NCBI GenBank assembly: GCA_037043455.1
Contig: JAWPHD010010211.1
Location: 32,061 to 96,060, forward strand
Length of the DNA: 64,000 nucleotides
Direction of reading: 5' to 3'
Source of the DNA: Cyrtodaria siliqua
Taxonomy: Eukaryota > Mollusca > Bivalvia > Adapedonta > Hiatellidae
Shown here: positions 44,985 to 56,100 of the stretch, in pieces
How the letters are laid out: each line of letters begins with the position of its first letter
Position numbering within the stretch: position 1 is the first letter of the stretch
Notes under the pieces: model-generated
Databases searched by the model: none
The model's input: the letters and a program-made list of their open reading frames with translations, nothing else
Told to the model about the DNA's origin: nothing
Program-made: the position numbers and the translations under genes

Positions 44985-45530
44985 TCAAGGGGTGGGCGCA
45001 CTTAACGCCACACACGTCCCGCCACCTCAAATATAAAATGTTATGAAAATTGAAAATTCGTATGTAAAAAGCGTATGGTTTTCTTGGTGTGTTGTTTTGG
45101 AGTTTCCAACAGTTTTTTTAACCACGCCCCCTAATATAAAATCCTGTATTCGCCCTTGCAATGTGGTTATTTTTCGTAAACTATGTTATTTGTCAACCAC
45201 AATGATGTGGACTCAAGTGGTAGGCGCACGTTAGCGCTCCCCCCCCCCCCCACACACATCACCTCCACGCCCATCTCCCCCCCCCCCCCCCCCCCACCAC
45301 CACCACCACCACCCCACCACCAAATCACTTCCCCTAACGCCACCTTAGAATCTAAAAGGTTATGAAAATTCAAATGTAAAAAGCGTTTACTTTGGTGCAT
45401 TTTTGGAGGTTTCAATTTTTTTTTAGTTGCGTCCCCCTTTCACCCCCACTCCCTAATTTCAAATTATGTATCCGCCCCTGCAATGTGGTTATTTTGTTGG
45501 TTTGTCAACCACGATGATGTTAATAAAGGG
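44985..45530. repeat. Diverged direct duplication around a poly-C/CAC tract
   Basis: 44985-45215 and 45320-45530 share 'ggttatgaaaatt', 'tgtaaaaagcgt', 'tccgcccctgcaatgtggtt' and 'gtcaaccac'. Between them, 45239-45320 is C-runs and CAC repeats. Proline- or glycine-rich frames across it are artefacts. Confidence 0.75.
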
Positions 45531-46580
45531 GCGTAACTCATCCACTTGATTGTAAAATATCGGTAAAGAGTTATGTAGGCTTTATAATTTTTCCACTTTT
45601 TTTTCGCATCCAAATCGAGTACCCTGAATATTGAAATTCAAAAACTGTTCTTTTCATCTTTTCGTTTGAAAAACATGTTTAATATACTTAGAGGGACACA
45701 CGGCATTATTGAGTTGTATAACAATAATAAAATAAGTACCTCGATTTATTAATCAAATACCATTTTATCTTTATAAACAAGCTTGCATATAATTAAATGA
45801 AAACAATGAGATTAGTATACAAAAGGTACACATCGTATACCCGTAAATCCGATTTACGGGTGTACGAGTTGTACCTTTGGGTATATAACATATATATATT
45901 AAACAAATGGAGCGAAAGAAAAGAGCATTCTAGTGGATTCGAACCCACAACTGTGCAGGAATGGAAAAGTCTACATCGCGTTGACATCAAACCCGAGATT
46001 GGTTCGTCTAGAGCCTATTTCAATAAATTTTGTAAATGGGTGAACAATACTGGTTTTCGACCGATTGATTATTTCGAGTTTTTTCCAGATATGCAGCGTT
46101 GTATGCAAATGTGTTGATCTAAATTCACGTTGACACTGAAAACAAAAGATGTTTTATTTTAAAAGGAAGAAACAGTGCCCTTCTTAATTGCTTTTTGTTT
46201 TTCAAGGAAAATTGCTCCCATGATCTTAAAATCGATATTGTTTGTAAGTCTGTGTCTTTTGTTTGTTTTCATAACATGGTCACATGGTTGTTAGAAATTT
46301 GTCATATTTCACAAATAGTTTGTGGAAAATAGTGCTAACATAAAACATTAGCAGAAAAATTGTTACATAAACACCGATATTGCTTGGGAAGGTACCCATC
46401 ATTGACAAACCCATCATTTCTCATATTTTACGAATATAACTTGCTGCGGATAAAAGGTAAAATACTGTTATTCTATGGAGGCTGATTTCTGTCATTTCGT
46501 CTTTTCGTTTATTTCGCCGCGAAAATGGGTTTCCTTTTTTCTTCTTCTTTTTTTTGGGGGTGGTGGTAGGGGGGGGGGGG
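45531..46580. other. AT-rich DNA; tRNA-like B box and G-run
   Basis: 45930-45955 has a minus-strand GGGTTCGAATCC B box, perhaps an S2-type SINE scrap. 46547-46580 is T- then G-rich (gggtggtggtaggggggg). No gene. Confidence 0.4.
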
Positions 46581-46992
46581 ATTGTATTGGGGTTTTAAGG
46601 CGTACCAACACAAGACAGGTTATACGGCCCCTAAAAGGCATGAACATGCCAGGCTCATCCTCCATGTACATCGAGATAAAATATGGAAAATGGGCCTAGA
46701 ACCTTCAGGCTCACACTGAACTGCAGAGTTGCTGCAAATTCTATCGTAGAAACTCCATTTACGCTGGAGTCACGTTTATTGTTTTTCTGCCACTGCTCTT
46801 TTGATGTGAGCGAGATGGCACCTGAAACAATGCAGGGATCATGATGAAGACCTTTAATGAACATGAACAAAAAATAAAATGAACATGAATTTGGGGGGAT
46901 TCTACCCCTCTGCCTACCCCTCTAAAGGGATCTGCAGTGACCTGTTCTTTGCCTCCGTGACCAAACGTGGGCCCCCGGGAATCACACGGAGC
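46581..46992 (-). repeat. Dispersed repeat family R1, copy 4
   Basis: Same landmarks as 38252-38694, ending 'gggaatcacacggagc'. Confidence 0.75.
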
Positions 46993-47985
46993 TGGTGGGT
47001 GGGAGGTGTGGAACATTTGATGACACTTTATCTGGTAGATGGACGAACAAGCATACGGAAAATTATTCATATGTACATGTTTTGTTGTTTTGCATTAAGC
47101 AGACTGACATCACAATTGATGACCTAATTCTCACAAAAAAACTCACACAGACGCCATTTCTACATCGGTCGAAATCACGTGGTTCCATACATGTATCAAG
47201 ACGATATGAAAAATCGTTGTATGCTTTATTTCAACATTGTACTAGAAGCATTAAGCTAAAAATAATAATATAAATTTACCGCGATAAAATCAAGAAGTGT
47301 AGTCTAATAAAAAGCAGGGTAACACCTACCCCATCAACAGAAATATCGCTTATCTAATAGATACTTTATTCACTATAGATACGTTATTCATACAAAAGCC
47401 CATATGGCCTATGAGTATACATGTTATCACTACATAACTATCTTAACAGTTGTCAGTGGGAGTTCATGCACAATGCAGATGTCAATGGCGGCACGCACAT
47501 GCACACACGCACGCATGAACACACGCACACGCACACACGCATACACAGACGATACAAATAAAACACTGGTAACGGAAATACTATTACATTAATAATATTC
47601 CTAATGTTTTGACCAAACATCAATATGTATCTTTATTATATTAAAATAAAACCTCTTATTTCACACCTCTATAATTCTAACCAATCTTTTCCTGTCGTTT
47701 TAACCATGTTTCCACTGTTATACTCAATCTGGTATCTAGAGTCCCGAAATCTATATTCATTAGATGTGGAGTACAAAACGTATTTTATACTATGAGAAGA
47801 TAACACTAACGGTTAAACTCAATGAGTCATAACGATTAATCTCCCTTACCGGTGTTCGCCTGCAACAAGTTTAGTTTCCAAAAATACATATTCAAACACT
47901 AAAAAAAAAAATCAAGTTGGAATTAAAAATTAATATAGCTAAAAACTATAAATACAACGCTTGGTTGGAATTATAGAGATGTGAA
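46993..47985. other. AT-rich DNA with CA-rich microsatellite
   Basis: An imperfect CACACGCA tract lies at 47490-47545. No gene. Confidence 0.5.
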
Positions 47986-47987
47986 AT

Positions 47988-48140
47988 AAAGAGGTCATTT
48001 TACAGAGTTGAGTACAATTCTGAATTCAATTGGACTCAATGTCCAGCATATATAATCGTCCAAATATGGATTATGTCTGCTGGGTACTCACTCGTCCAAT
48101 AGAATTCAGTATTGTTCTCAACACTGTAAAATAACCTCAT
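47988..48140. mobile_element. Hairpin MITE
   Basis: 'gaggtcattttacagagttg' pairs with 'caacactgtaaaataacctc', and 'tctgaattcaattggac' pairs with 'gtccaatagaattcag'. About 150 bp. Confidence 0.75.
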
Positions 48141-48294
48141 AATAGTTTCATTGTTCATGATATTTCACATGTGAATTACCGGAATGACGTAATGCCGCTG
48201 TTGACCTTGTTGAAGTTATTGATGTCATTTTTTTGGCACATTATGTTTTTCTGCATAAGTTTCAAGGTTGTGAGTATATAATAAATGGAATATT

Positions 48295-48437
48295 TGTTGG
48301 TTTGTCGTGAATATAGGATTTATTTTCATCTCGAAGTGAGGAAACTCGCATATTTTCACTTGTGCTAAAGCACTCGTGAAAATATGTTTTCTCACTTCTC
48401 GATGAAAATAAATCCTACATTCACTCCAAACAAACAA
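48295..48437. mobile_element. Hairpin MITE
   Basis: 'ataggatttattttcatctc' pairs with 'gatgaaaataaatcctac', and 'atattttcacttgtgc' pairs with 'cactcgtgaaaatat'. It adjoins the previous hairpin but is unrelated in sequence. Confidence 0.75.
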
Positions 48438-48663
48438 ATATATATAGTTAAATGAGGAATTAAAGTATTTCAGAAAATTCCAAAAATTCATACATATTTC
48501 TTATTGTTAACATATAATGAAAATAAAGCATATTTCATTGGAACAGTGCGTATAAATGTGCATGTGTGTAAATGTGCATGTGTGGAATTTCAGTATAATT
48601 GTCCATCTAATTGTCAATGATTCGATCCCAAAATGGTTGATGGACGTTATTCTCCCATTTAAT

Positions 48664-48982
48664 ATGGCGTGGCGCAGTGGGTAGCGCGGTGGATTTGTAA
48701 CCGGAGGCCCCGGGTTCAATCCTCCGTGGTGCCACTGAGTTTCGTCGGTGTGTTCTTGTGCAAGACACTTTCCCTTAGCCTCGTCCGTCGGATGGGGACG
48801 TAAACCGGGTGGTCCCGTTTATCGGTCTATCCTCCGAGCACGTGAAAGAACCATAGGAATCTATTCGATAATAAGAGTATGGCAAGGTTCCCGGATTCCT
48901 ATGTATCGTTCCCCTCTCTCTGGGGCGGCTCTAAATAACCTAAACTGTGTTGATGAGCCGTTAAACAACATTCAATTAATCT
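48664..48982 (+). repeat. tRNA-derived SINE family S1, copy 1
   Basis: The head has A box TGGCGCAGTGGGTAGCGCGG and B box GGGTTCAATCC. It is followed by a conserved middle ('gcaagacactttcccttagc', 'ggatggggacgtaaaccggg') and the 3' tail 'gatgagccgttaaacaacat' + 'tcaatt'. A second copy at 59744-60082 has the same layout. The central domain is reminiscent of the broadly conserved Nin-DC type, which I cannot verify. Confidence 0.85.
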
Positions 48983-49122
48983 GTTATTATTGTTGTTTTT
49001 TTCTTATAATTTTCTTAAACTCATAGATTGTAATCTTATGCAAATGTTAGGTCCAGTTGTATTTTCTTGTCGTTATTTTTAATACTTTTCTTAACATGTC
49101 GCTATTGTCCATTGCTTCTTAT

Positions 49123-49128
49123 TTTATT
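49123..49128 (-). terminator. Polyadenylation signal of the secreted-protein gene
   Basis: AATAAA on the minus strand, 42 nt beyond the stop at 49170. Confidence 0.5.
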
Positions 49129-49169
49129 GTTACATGGCGAAATGTACCTGCACAAATGTACACGTGTTG

Positions 49170-49537
49170 CTATTTCCGCATCATTTCGGGAGACATCAGC
49201 CAGGCGGCATTATTTTGTACCATAACAGCGTATTCCAAAGACCTCTGTAGTATATAAGCGTCTAACGCAATCTCGTTAACAACCATAGTGGACACTCCAT
49301 TCACATTTCTCATGCTGGAGAATTGTGCGACGATAGCTGGCGTTTGTCTAGCCAGTCTCTGCATCATGGGTAAATAGGGTGCCATCTCCGCCAGAGTGGC
49401 TGGCCTCCTCCCGGCCATGGATGCGTAGGCGATCATGTTTTGGGTTGGCACGGCCGTTGGTCCAACTACATACTGGACAGCACTGATGAGTTCACGTACA
49501 GCTATCTGCGGCATCGTTAGCATGGTCTGACATCGAG
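49170..49537 (-). CDS. Exon 2 of a secreted methionine-rich protein gene
   Basis: Minus-strand exon after acceptor ATATTTCTCAG|CTCGATG (AG at 49539-49538). It is read in phase 1 from exon 1 (53199-53259) and gives a 142-aa protein without frame conflict. The junction completes an Ala codon, so the signal ends LALPPARC and cleavage just before QTMLTMPQ is plausible. The mature chain of about 120 residues carries 13 methionines, many alanines and no cysteine. It begins with a predicted helix (IAVRELISAVQYVV), has a Met-Pro-rich centre (AEMAPYLPMMQRLAR) and ends LMSPEMMRK. It is less AT-rich than its surroundings, supporting coding. I recognise no known family, and the role is unknown. A poly(A) signal follows 42 nt after the stop. 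Confidence 0.65.
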
Positions 49538-49621
49538 CTGAGAAATATAAAATAGTTTGTCAATAGCACGTCATACTGAATAAATACTGCAAAGGGGATT
49601 TGAAAGTAACACACACAAACA

Positions 49622-49700
49622 CAAAAATAAAAGTAGCAGTCTAGATTATATGGAATCTGTTCATGAGAGGTAATTTGATTTCCGACACCTTTCACGACCC
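49622..49700. repeat. Repeat R4, outlying copy
   Basis: 'ctgttcatgagaggtaa...acacctttcacgacccc' resembles the tandem units at 52562-52683 and 52684-52805. It lies just inside the 3' end of the secreted-protein intron. Confidence 0.5.
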
Positions 49701-50642
49701 CTAGCACCGGATTAAACGGTATTCTACTATTACAGCCGCCTCACTATACTAAAGAAACGCCCGTGTGAATGTCACTAAATACTGAAAGTGGGATTATGGG
49801 TAATAATCAGAATCAAAAGTATGACCTTGAAATAATAATTCAAGCTCAAAAGAGATATTGTGACATTAAATGCAGGACATACGTATTGTACTTGATTTGA
49901 TATTTCATGTCGCATGTGTCACCGTTTAAAACAGTTTCTACGATGAAACATAATGCAATAATATACAATAGGTGCTAAAGAATTGAAAAGAAATAACAAC
50001 AATATACTTATTATTAACCTTATACTCATTTGAGGGGTCGGGAAGTGTGTGCTGTCGGTAGTAGAAGCAAGCAATCGTGAACGCTCGGCCAATCCCGCCA
50101 TTCCTCGGGATCATGCTGCGAAACAGTGTACGAGATGTTGCGAATGAGGAGCAAGTGAAGGCGGTCATTAAAGCCAAAGGGAAGTAATTGTGTTGTTCCC
50201 TCCCTTTTTTCGGGGTGAGGGGTGGATGTATCATAAATGACGTTGTGGGAGAGAGAGTGAGATGTGTCATTGAATAGAAACGAAAAAGAAAATAAAGCAA
50301 ACAAACAACCTTTGAGTCATGGGAGAAGAGAGCAAATCAAATTGGGTGTGGATGGGTGTCAAATTGGGTGTGGATGAGTGGGGAATTGGCGTGATGATTG
50401 AAGAGGACTCTGTTTGTTGGATGCCATGGTGTGATCAATGGGGAGGCTGGGGGTCATGGGGTTATTGAAATGTACAGAATTGCCAAACAACTTAAGCCTG
50501 ATATACTAAAACAATGTCATGATTTTGCTTAAATTAAATTTCGAATTACGGAATATGTATGCTACTGAAGACATTTACATTTTATTGACATTTGGCCGGT
50601 GAGTATTGAACTTTATCACATAACTTACGGAGTGGGAGTGGA
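49701..50642. other. Intron DNA with a coding-like patch
   Basis: 50068-50190 on the plus strand reads KQAIVNARPIPPFLGIMLRN and on to EEQVKAVIKAKGK, stop. It is GC-richer than its surroundings and looks like the end of a coding sequence, but the other strand is open too and no splice site is convincing. About 50220-50460 is GA/GT-rich with 'caaattgggtgtggatg' repeated. Confidence 0.35.
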
Positions 50643-50930
50643 ATAACACCATTCTATAGTTTCGATATACCACTAGTTGTACTTGTATAAGTATGCAATA
50701 AGCCTGCTATGAAATGTCAAAAAAATCGATAATGACTATGATCCAATTGGCATGTGAGTTATGTGATAAATAGAATCTAACATTCGTCTCATTCATTACT
50801 GAATTTATTAAACTCGTTAGCAAAAATGGTATAATGCTCGGCTAGAGCCTCGCATTATATCATTTTGCCAACCCGTTTAATAAATTCAATAATGAATGAG
50901 TACTCATGTAAGATCCTCTATATATGGACT
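50643..50930 (+). mobile_element. Hairpin MITE family H1, copy
   Basis: Same layout as 21850-22180. Hairpin 'gaatttattaaactcgttag' / 'cccgtttaataaattcaat', loop 'aatgctcggctagagcctcg'. Confidence 0.75.
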
Positions 50931-51261
50931 TGCCACAAACCGTTAACTAGAAATTCTAAATAGAAAAAGGGTTATAGTTTCGACAAAATAATATACAGTT
51001 ATGGACCATGTGTTTGTGTTTGTCATTGATTATACCTACAACACTTTTTCAAGCGTCTTTTAAGCTTCTTAGAGGTATGGCCAGAGGGTATTTAAGATAA
51101 ATGCATGGACGCCAAACCGATTTTAACAAGGAAGTCTAAAACGGGCTATACAACTTTGCTAAAATACAATACGGAAATAAGGAACATCAATGTCTGAGTG
51201 TCCTTGATCCTAATGAAGATACCTTTCAAGCTTTACGGCAGTTATTCTGTTAGATACTATT

Positions 51262-52290
51262 TTCTTCAGGTATGGAACTACTGTTTATAGACAAATTCTT
51301 GGTATCCTTATGGGTACTAACTGCAAAGCTCTTGTCGCAGACTTGTTTTTGCATTGCTATAAAAGAGATTTCAAGTTGAGTCTTTCGCCAGATACTCAGG
51401 CAGATATTATCGAATGACACCTCTCGGTATCTGGATGATATCTTACACATTGCCAATTGTTATTTTCTACTATGGTAAATAATATATACCGTAAAGAATG
51501 TCAATTTAACAGAGATAATATACTACTCAAAATGTGCTAAGGATCACTTTAAATTTATTCTTCCATATAATTGTATTAGAAATTAATTCACAATAACGAT
51601 ATTAATTTCATTGATACTTCAACAATTTCACAATTTGAATCAAGTCATGAGATCACATAACCATACACTGCCCTAAATCATTTCATGTAAAATAAAAATA
51701 ATGCTAATTATTTCAGCAAGAAATTTAGACAAGATAAAAGTGATCCTTAGCAAATTTTTAGTAGTATAGATCTGATACTGAGGCTTCTATTCTCGATTTG
51801 CATCTCTCAACTAAAAAGATAGAATTAATAAGAAGCATTTATGACAAGAAATGTGATTTTAAATTCGCTATAGTTAATTATCCCCACTTAGACGGGGATG
51901 TTCCCACAGCAACATCATTTGGGGTAAATGTTTCTCAACATAATCATTTTTTCTAGAGCTTGTAGTCGAGTTGATAATTTTAACATGCGTACTCTTTGTA
52001 TAACTAAAAAGCTAATCCATCAACGCTACTGTTAACATACACTTCGAAAATACTTAAAAATGTTATTATCGTAATCCTGATCTGCTTCGTTTGATAACTC
52101 TTCTGCGAAAAGAACGTGAATTATATGGTGACGTGATTTACAGCTTCGTAATTATAAGATACTTGGTAATGAACTCTTTCATACAATATTTTTTAAACTA
52201 GTTAAACGGTTTATCAAAATAGGTTATGACCCTATCATTTTGCAACCCACTGCATGTATAGTGGTTGAACCATTTACAGTAAGCCACTAT
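51262..52290 (+). pseudogene. Penelope-type reverse transcriptase remnant
   Basis: The RT palm is recognisable in pieces: GTTVYRQILGILMGTNCKAL and VADLFLHCYKRDF at 51268-51370, and the catalytic SRYLDDILHI (YxDD) near 51425. A 246-bp MITE interrupts (51521-51766). Then come TEASILDLHLS, YDKKCDFKFAIVNYPHLDGD and GYDPIILQPTACIVVEPFT at about 52270. Stops and frameshifts show it is dead. The G-x-MGTNC...ADLFL pattern belongs to an invertebrate RT family that I believe is Penelope-like; no endonuclease domain is visible. A 3' segment found elsewhere alone (P3) follows immediately. Confidence 0.7.
51521..51766. mobile_element. MITE nested in the RT remnant
   Basis: TIRs TACTACTCAAAATGTGCTAA / its diverged complement, with GGATCACTTTT on both arms and TA flanks at 51519-51520 and 51767-51768. 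This fits a Tc1/mariner-type MITE inserted into the RT. Confidence 0.75.
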
Positions 52291-52560
52291 ACTCTTTGAT
52301 TTTTGATTTTGCGATGACCGGTTTGTCTCCAATTTCGTCTTGCCGTGCCCTTAATGTTTTATTCTCTTCTTGCTATGGCTTCTGCCAAGCCACTGAGAAA
52401 TTGCTTTGTGTCTTTCTAGCCTTTTGTTTTGTATATTCATATATACATGATCATCTTTGTGTTATACTTCTATTGCCGATTAGACTGTTAGCGGGGATTT
52501 CTTTATTTACTATGTATCGTTTTATGTGGATGACAATAGGTAGGAGTGAAGTCTGGTGAA
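52290..52560 (+). repeat. Segment P3, adjacent to the RT remnant
   Basis: 'gcgatgaccggtttgtctcc', 'ggcttctgccaagccactga', 'tttctagccttttgtttt', 'tctttgtgttatacttctat', then 'atgtggatgacaatagg'. Its position directly after the RT C-terminus suggests it is the RT element's own 3' UTR. The matching copy 62005-62545 starts inside the RT C-terminal codons. Confidence 0.65.
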
Positions 52561-52561
52561 A

Positions 52562-52805
52562 ATAAATACTGATAAAGTTGATCCTTTGGGAGCAACAAAC
52601 ACAATTAAAAGAATAAAGCAGCAGACTCGGTTTTATTGAGTCTGTTCATGAGAAGTAATGTAAGAAGCACATCTCTCACGCCCACTAAAATACTGATAAA
52701 GTTTATCCTTTTGGAGCAACAAACACAATTATGAGAATAAAGCAGCAGGCTCGTTTTATTAGTCTGGTCATGAGAAGTAATATAAGAAGTCACACCTCTC
52801 ACCCC
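52562..52805. repeat. Repeat R4, ~122-bp tandem duplication
   Basis: Two adjacent copies share 'aatactgataaagttgatcc', 'ggagcaacaaacacaatta', 'tcatgagaagtaat' and 'acacctctcaccccag'. Confidence 0.85.
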
Positions 52806-53198
52806 AGAAACTGGTTAAACGCTCAGTGGCTATTTTTGGCCTCTGACCTGGCAATCCGTTCCTTTTAAACGGAAACTGTATTGATATAAATTAAAATAGT
52901 TACTGTATATGTATATTAGTTGATTTGATTTATCTTCGCTTAAATGGATACTTCCACATACCGTAAAGCTGTTCGAGCAACACATTACATACGTAGACTG
53001 GTCCTCTTTTGCAATGACACATTGGTGTCTTTTTATTTATTTAATTTTTTTAATTTATTACAAGTTTATTCAATGTTTTTCTCATGTCCAGCCACCAACC
53101 TTTATAGTTACTCTAACACAGTAAGCCATTCCTTTTAAAAGGAAACTTTATACAGAAAACGTTATGAAAAAAGTTATATAAATTACTCTAAATATTAC
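52806..53198. other. Intron DNA of the secreted-protein gene
   Basis: 52806-52880 is a further P3 scrap ('aactggttaaacgctcagtg'). The rest is AT-rich. Confidence 0.5.
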
Positions 53199-53259
53199 CT
53201 GGAGGAAGAGCCAGCAATACAACGGTTCCAAAGAGCAAGAGCATTTTTGTAACATCCAT
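53199..53259 (-). CDS. Exon 1 (signal peptide) of the secreted methionine-rich protein
   Basis: A minus-strand 61-nt exon starts at ATG 53259 and ends at donor CCAG|GTAATA (GT at 53198-53197), phase 1. It encodes MDVTKMLLLFGTVVLLALPP, a canonical secretory signal with a long hydrophobic core. It is homologous to the exon at 767-824 in leader, ATG context, peptide pattern, donor and phase, so the first exon is conserved across at least two genes. The matching acceptor and frame are found at 49537, across a 3.66-kb intron that contains an RT remnant and MITEs. A weak TATA-like TATAGAAA lies at 53313-53306. An additional small exon in between cannot be excluded. Confidence 0.65.
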
Positions 53260-53439
53260 CGCAAACAAGGACAAATAATCTATAGCCTTAACAATGATGC
53301 TTGTCTTTCTATATCTCAGCAATCGTAGGACGTGCGCATTTGTATTATTTACATAAATAATGTTATAATTATTGCCATAATTGGAATATGACATTGAGAT
53401 GTCACGCGTTCTTCCTGTTCAACAATGTGTTCTGTTTTC

Positions 53440-54350
53440 AGCTCTACTGGCTTATGGGATGGCAAGTTGTCTGTCGTCCGTCCGTCGTCCGTCCGTTAAC
53501 TTTTGCATTGTTAACACGATAGGACCTTCGTTTGTCATCCGATCTTTTTCAAACCAAATTGTTGATATCAATGAAAGCTCGGGAGAGTTTAAAAACTAGG
53601 CAGTTTGGACTAGTAACATTGGAGTTATGGTCCTTGATTTTCTGAAATATGTTATAATTTGGCCTCGTTAACCAGATAGGGCCTTCATTTTTCATCTAAT
53701 CATTTTCAAACTTTACAAGATTGTTGATAACAATGTAAGATCGAACTAGTTTGAAAACTAGCATGATCGGACTATTTATACTGGAGTTATGGCCCTTGAT
53801 TTTCTGAAATATGTATATGTAGCTTATGTGGAAAGGTAGGTTGGACTTGCAATTGGGGTCACTCGGTTCAAGATCAAGGTCACTGTTACTAAAAATAAAA
53901 AAATGGTTTCCGCTCAATAACTTTTGTTAGGAATGAGGTATTGCAGTGAAACATACAGGGTGAGTAGCTTATATGGAAAGGAGAGTTGCGATTGCATTCC
54001 ACTGGGGTCAAGGTCAAAGTCACTGTTACTGAAAGGTTTCTGCTCCACAATTTGTGTCGAGCCTCTTTACGGATCTTGACAATGCCGTCTGGGTGTACTT
54101 GTGTCAGTTCGTCCATTCGTTCGTCCGTTCTCCGCTACGACATGCGTATCTTGCTTCTTTCTTGCAGGATTTTCACCAAATCATCAGACTGTTCCTGCGC
54201 AAAATTTCAGGTCGTTGTTACCAGCTTTCGACAACATATAGGTCACGTCCGGTCTTTGCTACGACATGCGTATCTTGCATCTTTCTTGCAGCACTTTCAA
54301 CACTACAAACTTCATATAGTACAATATAAAGGATCTTGCAGGGGTGTCTG
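53440..54350. repeat. Internally duplicated repeat region
   Basis: 'aaattgttgatatcaatgaa' and 'agattgttgataacaatgta' mark two related ~150-bp units at 53510-53780. 'tgcgtatcttgcttctttct' / 'tgcgtatcttgcatctttct' mark a second duplicated block at 54140-54300. Short CGTCCGTC runs are present. Open frames here follow the repeat and are not supported. Confidence 0.55.
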
Positions 54351-54554
54351 TTCAACAGCAGCATAACGTGGTAAACTCAAATATTCACTTGAGTAACACT
54401 GAACATCGAAAAATAAGGTCTAAAATATTGCAAAAAAACAATAAAAATGAAGGAGGGTCCCATAACATACAGGTTGTTTTTTCTGAATCTCCCCGGTTGT
54501 ACATGAAATTATATTTTTGCGGTGAGCGGTAATGAAGTAAAGCTGCATGCACAC

Positions 54555-54640
54555 GTAATCAAAAGTGGTATTTTTTATTGATAAAGGAATCATTTTTAAT
54601 ATTTGCGGAAATATTCGATTTTTAGCTAGCATGGTTAAAA
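54555..54640. repeat. Inverted repeat arm, partner of 56765-56850
   Basis: 'gaatcatttttaatatttgc' plus 'ggaaatattcgatttttagctag' is the complement of the sequence at 56765-56850. The arms bound 2.1 kb holding a SINE and a hairpin element, so they may be the ends of a larger element. Confidence 0.65.
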
Positions 54641-54899
54641 AAAAAAGGAAACGCTATTGTCACCACACTTAACGTTGTTTTCGTTGCAATCTGCGTAGTT
54701 CTACGTCTGGTTTACATATATAGTAGCTGAAATATCATTGATTACATTTTCTTAAAAGATAGGCACGCAATGACATTTCAGTATTCAATAGGTAGCAACT
54801 AGTGAGAGTGAAGGCATGCAATTGCATATGAATATAAAATAAACATATATTCAAATATGTGTTGTGTGTCCAAATGTACCCATTTTCTTGCATACTAGA

Positions 54900-55230
54900 C
54901 AAGGATATCCGTCATTTTAGCGGGGCTAGATATTTCCATCTCACCCTAGGGTCCTCACCCTAGGGTCGAGATAAAATTAACGCGCGCCAACATCCGGTAT
55001 GCAGGAAAACATGCAAAACGTTAGTAGCTAGCGGCGTCGACGCACAAAATGTCTCTGATATGCAAGAAAAAGAATCTATCATGGGTATTCGGTTCAGATA
55101 GGGAATTCCAACTCTCGGTATAAGTGTTTTAATCGGAACCTCGGCAGAGCCTCAGTTCCGATAAAAAACACTAAATACCTCGGGTTGGAATTCCCTATCT
55201 TCACCGGATACCCATGAAAGATTCTTATAA
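54900..55230. mobile_element. Element J with terminal hairpin, copy 1
   Basis: The body includes 'atccggtatgcaggaaaaca' and 'acgttagtagctagcggc'. The hairpin at 55068-55226 pairs 'agaatctatcatgggtattc' with 'gatacccatgaaagattct', around 'cggaacctcggcagagcctc'. A second copy at 63690-64000 is cut by the window edge. Confidence 0.7.
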
Positions 55231-55440
55231 TATCATAGCTTATTTACCTCAGATAGCAGACCCCAACACTCCCCTCGCCCACCCACACAAAATATGTTCC
55301 AATTTAGGTCAATACAATCCCTGACCACTCCTCCCCTAGCATGAGCTGTCAGGTTATGAAAGAAGGCGAATTTTCTACTGCAATCAGCGCCCTTGGTCTT
55401 CAAAGAGCTATGTTTTCCTCGCATATGACTGTTTTTCTTG

Positions 55441-55640
55441 TAAAAGGGCGCCTCTCACCGCTGCGGGTTCGAATCCCACTTGGGGCTCGACTTATAAGTG
55501 AGGAAGTGTCGATTCTTATGGATGGCGGTAAGTGTTCAGTACTGGTTCTACCCAGGAAAAGTGGGTGGTCTGCAAAAGAAATCGACCGTCATATGTAACC
55601 TTAACATGTGTGGAAAATGACGTAAAACACCATACAAAAT
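55441..55640 (+). repeat. SINE family S2, best copy
   Basis: B box GGGTTCGAATCCCACTTGGG, then 'gtcgattcttatggatggcg', 'cagtactggttctacccagg', 'tgggtggtctgc' and the 3' end 'tgacgtaaaacaccatacaa'. Confidence 0.75.
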
Positions 55641-56020
55641 CTTGTAAAACGTAGTTATTTTATTGTTTTATTTTCGGAAGGAGATTTTTTAAGGTTTTCA
55701 TGTATAGTGGTATATAGCATCACCCCACCCCTGATCATTATCTACACCACATCTGGGGTCACCATGTTTACAACTCGAGTAGCACCATTATAACACTGCA
55801 TGAACAATATCAGAGCTTTAGATAAATATAGAAAAAAAAAACTGAAAATGGCTCAAAATAAGTGCGTCCCAAAAGTAACTTCATACTGCATTCAGTAAAC
55901 TATTATGAACGAGTGGCTCAAAATAAGTGAGTCGCAAAAGTGAATCCTAAAACGCATTCAGTAAGCTATTCCGAAAATGTGAGGTATTTCGGTGGAACTA
56001 AATAGTTGTGCACCTTTTAA

Positions 56021-56100
56021 AACATGTGACCCCTGGAGCAGGCAAAACATGTGACCCCTGGAGCAGGCAAAACATGTGACCCCTGGAGCAGGCAAAACAT
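56021..56100. repeat. 25-bp tandem repeat x 3
   Basis: Three perfect copies of AACATGTGACCCCTGGAGCA + GGCAA, with a partial fourth. Confidence 0.95.

Noticed and set aside
45167..45415. Poly-glycine and poly-proline frames
   Set aside because: Produced by C-runs and CAC repeats.
48664..48740. Functional tRNA gene at the SINE head
   Set aside because: Followed by a conserved SINE body and tail, and repeated at 59744.
53986..54366. 126-codon plus-strand frame
   Set aside because: Coincides with internally duplicated non-coding repeat; alternative frames are equally open.
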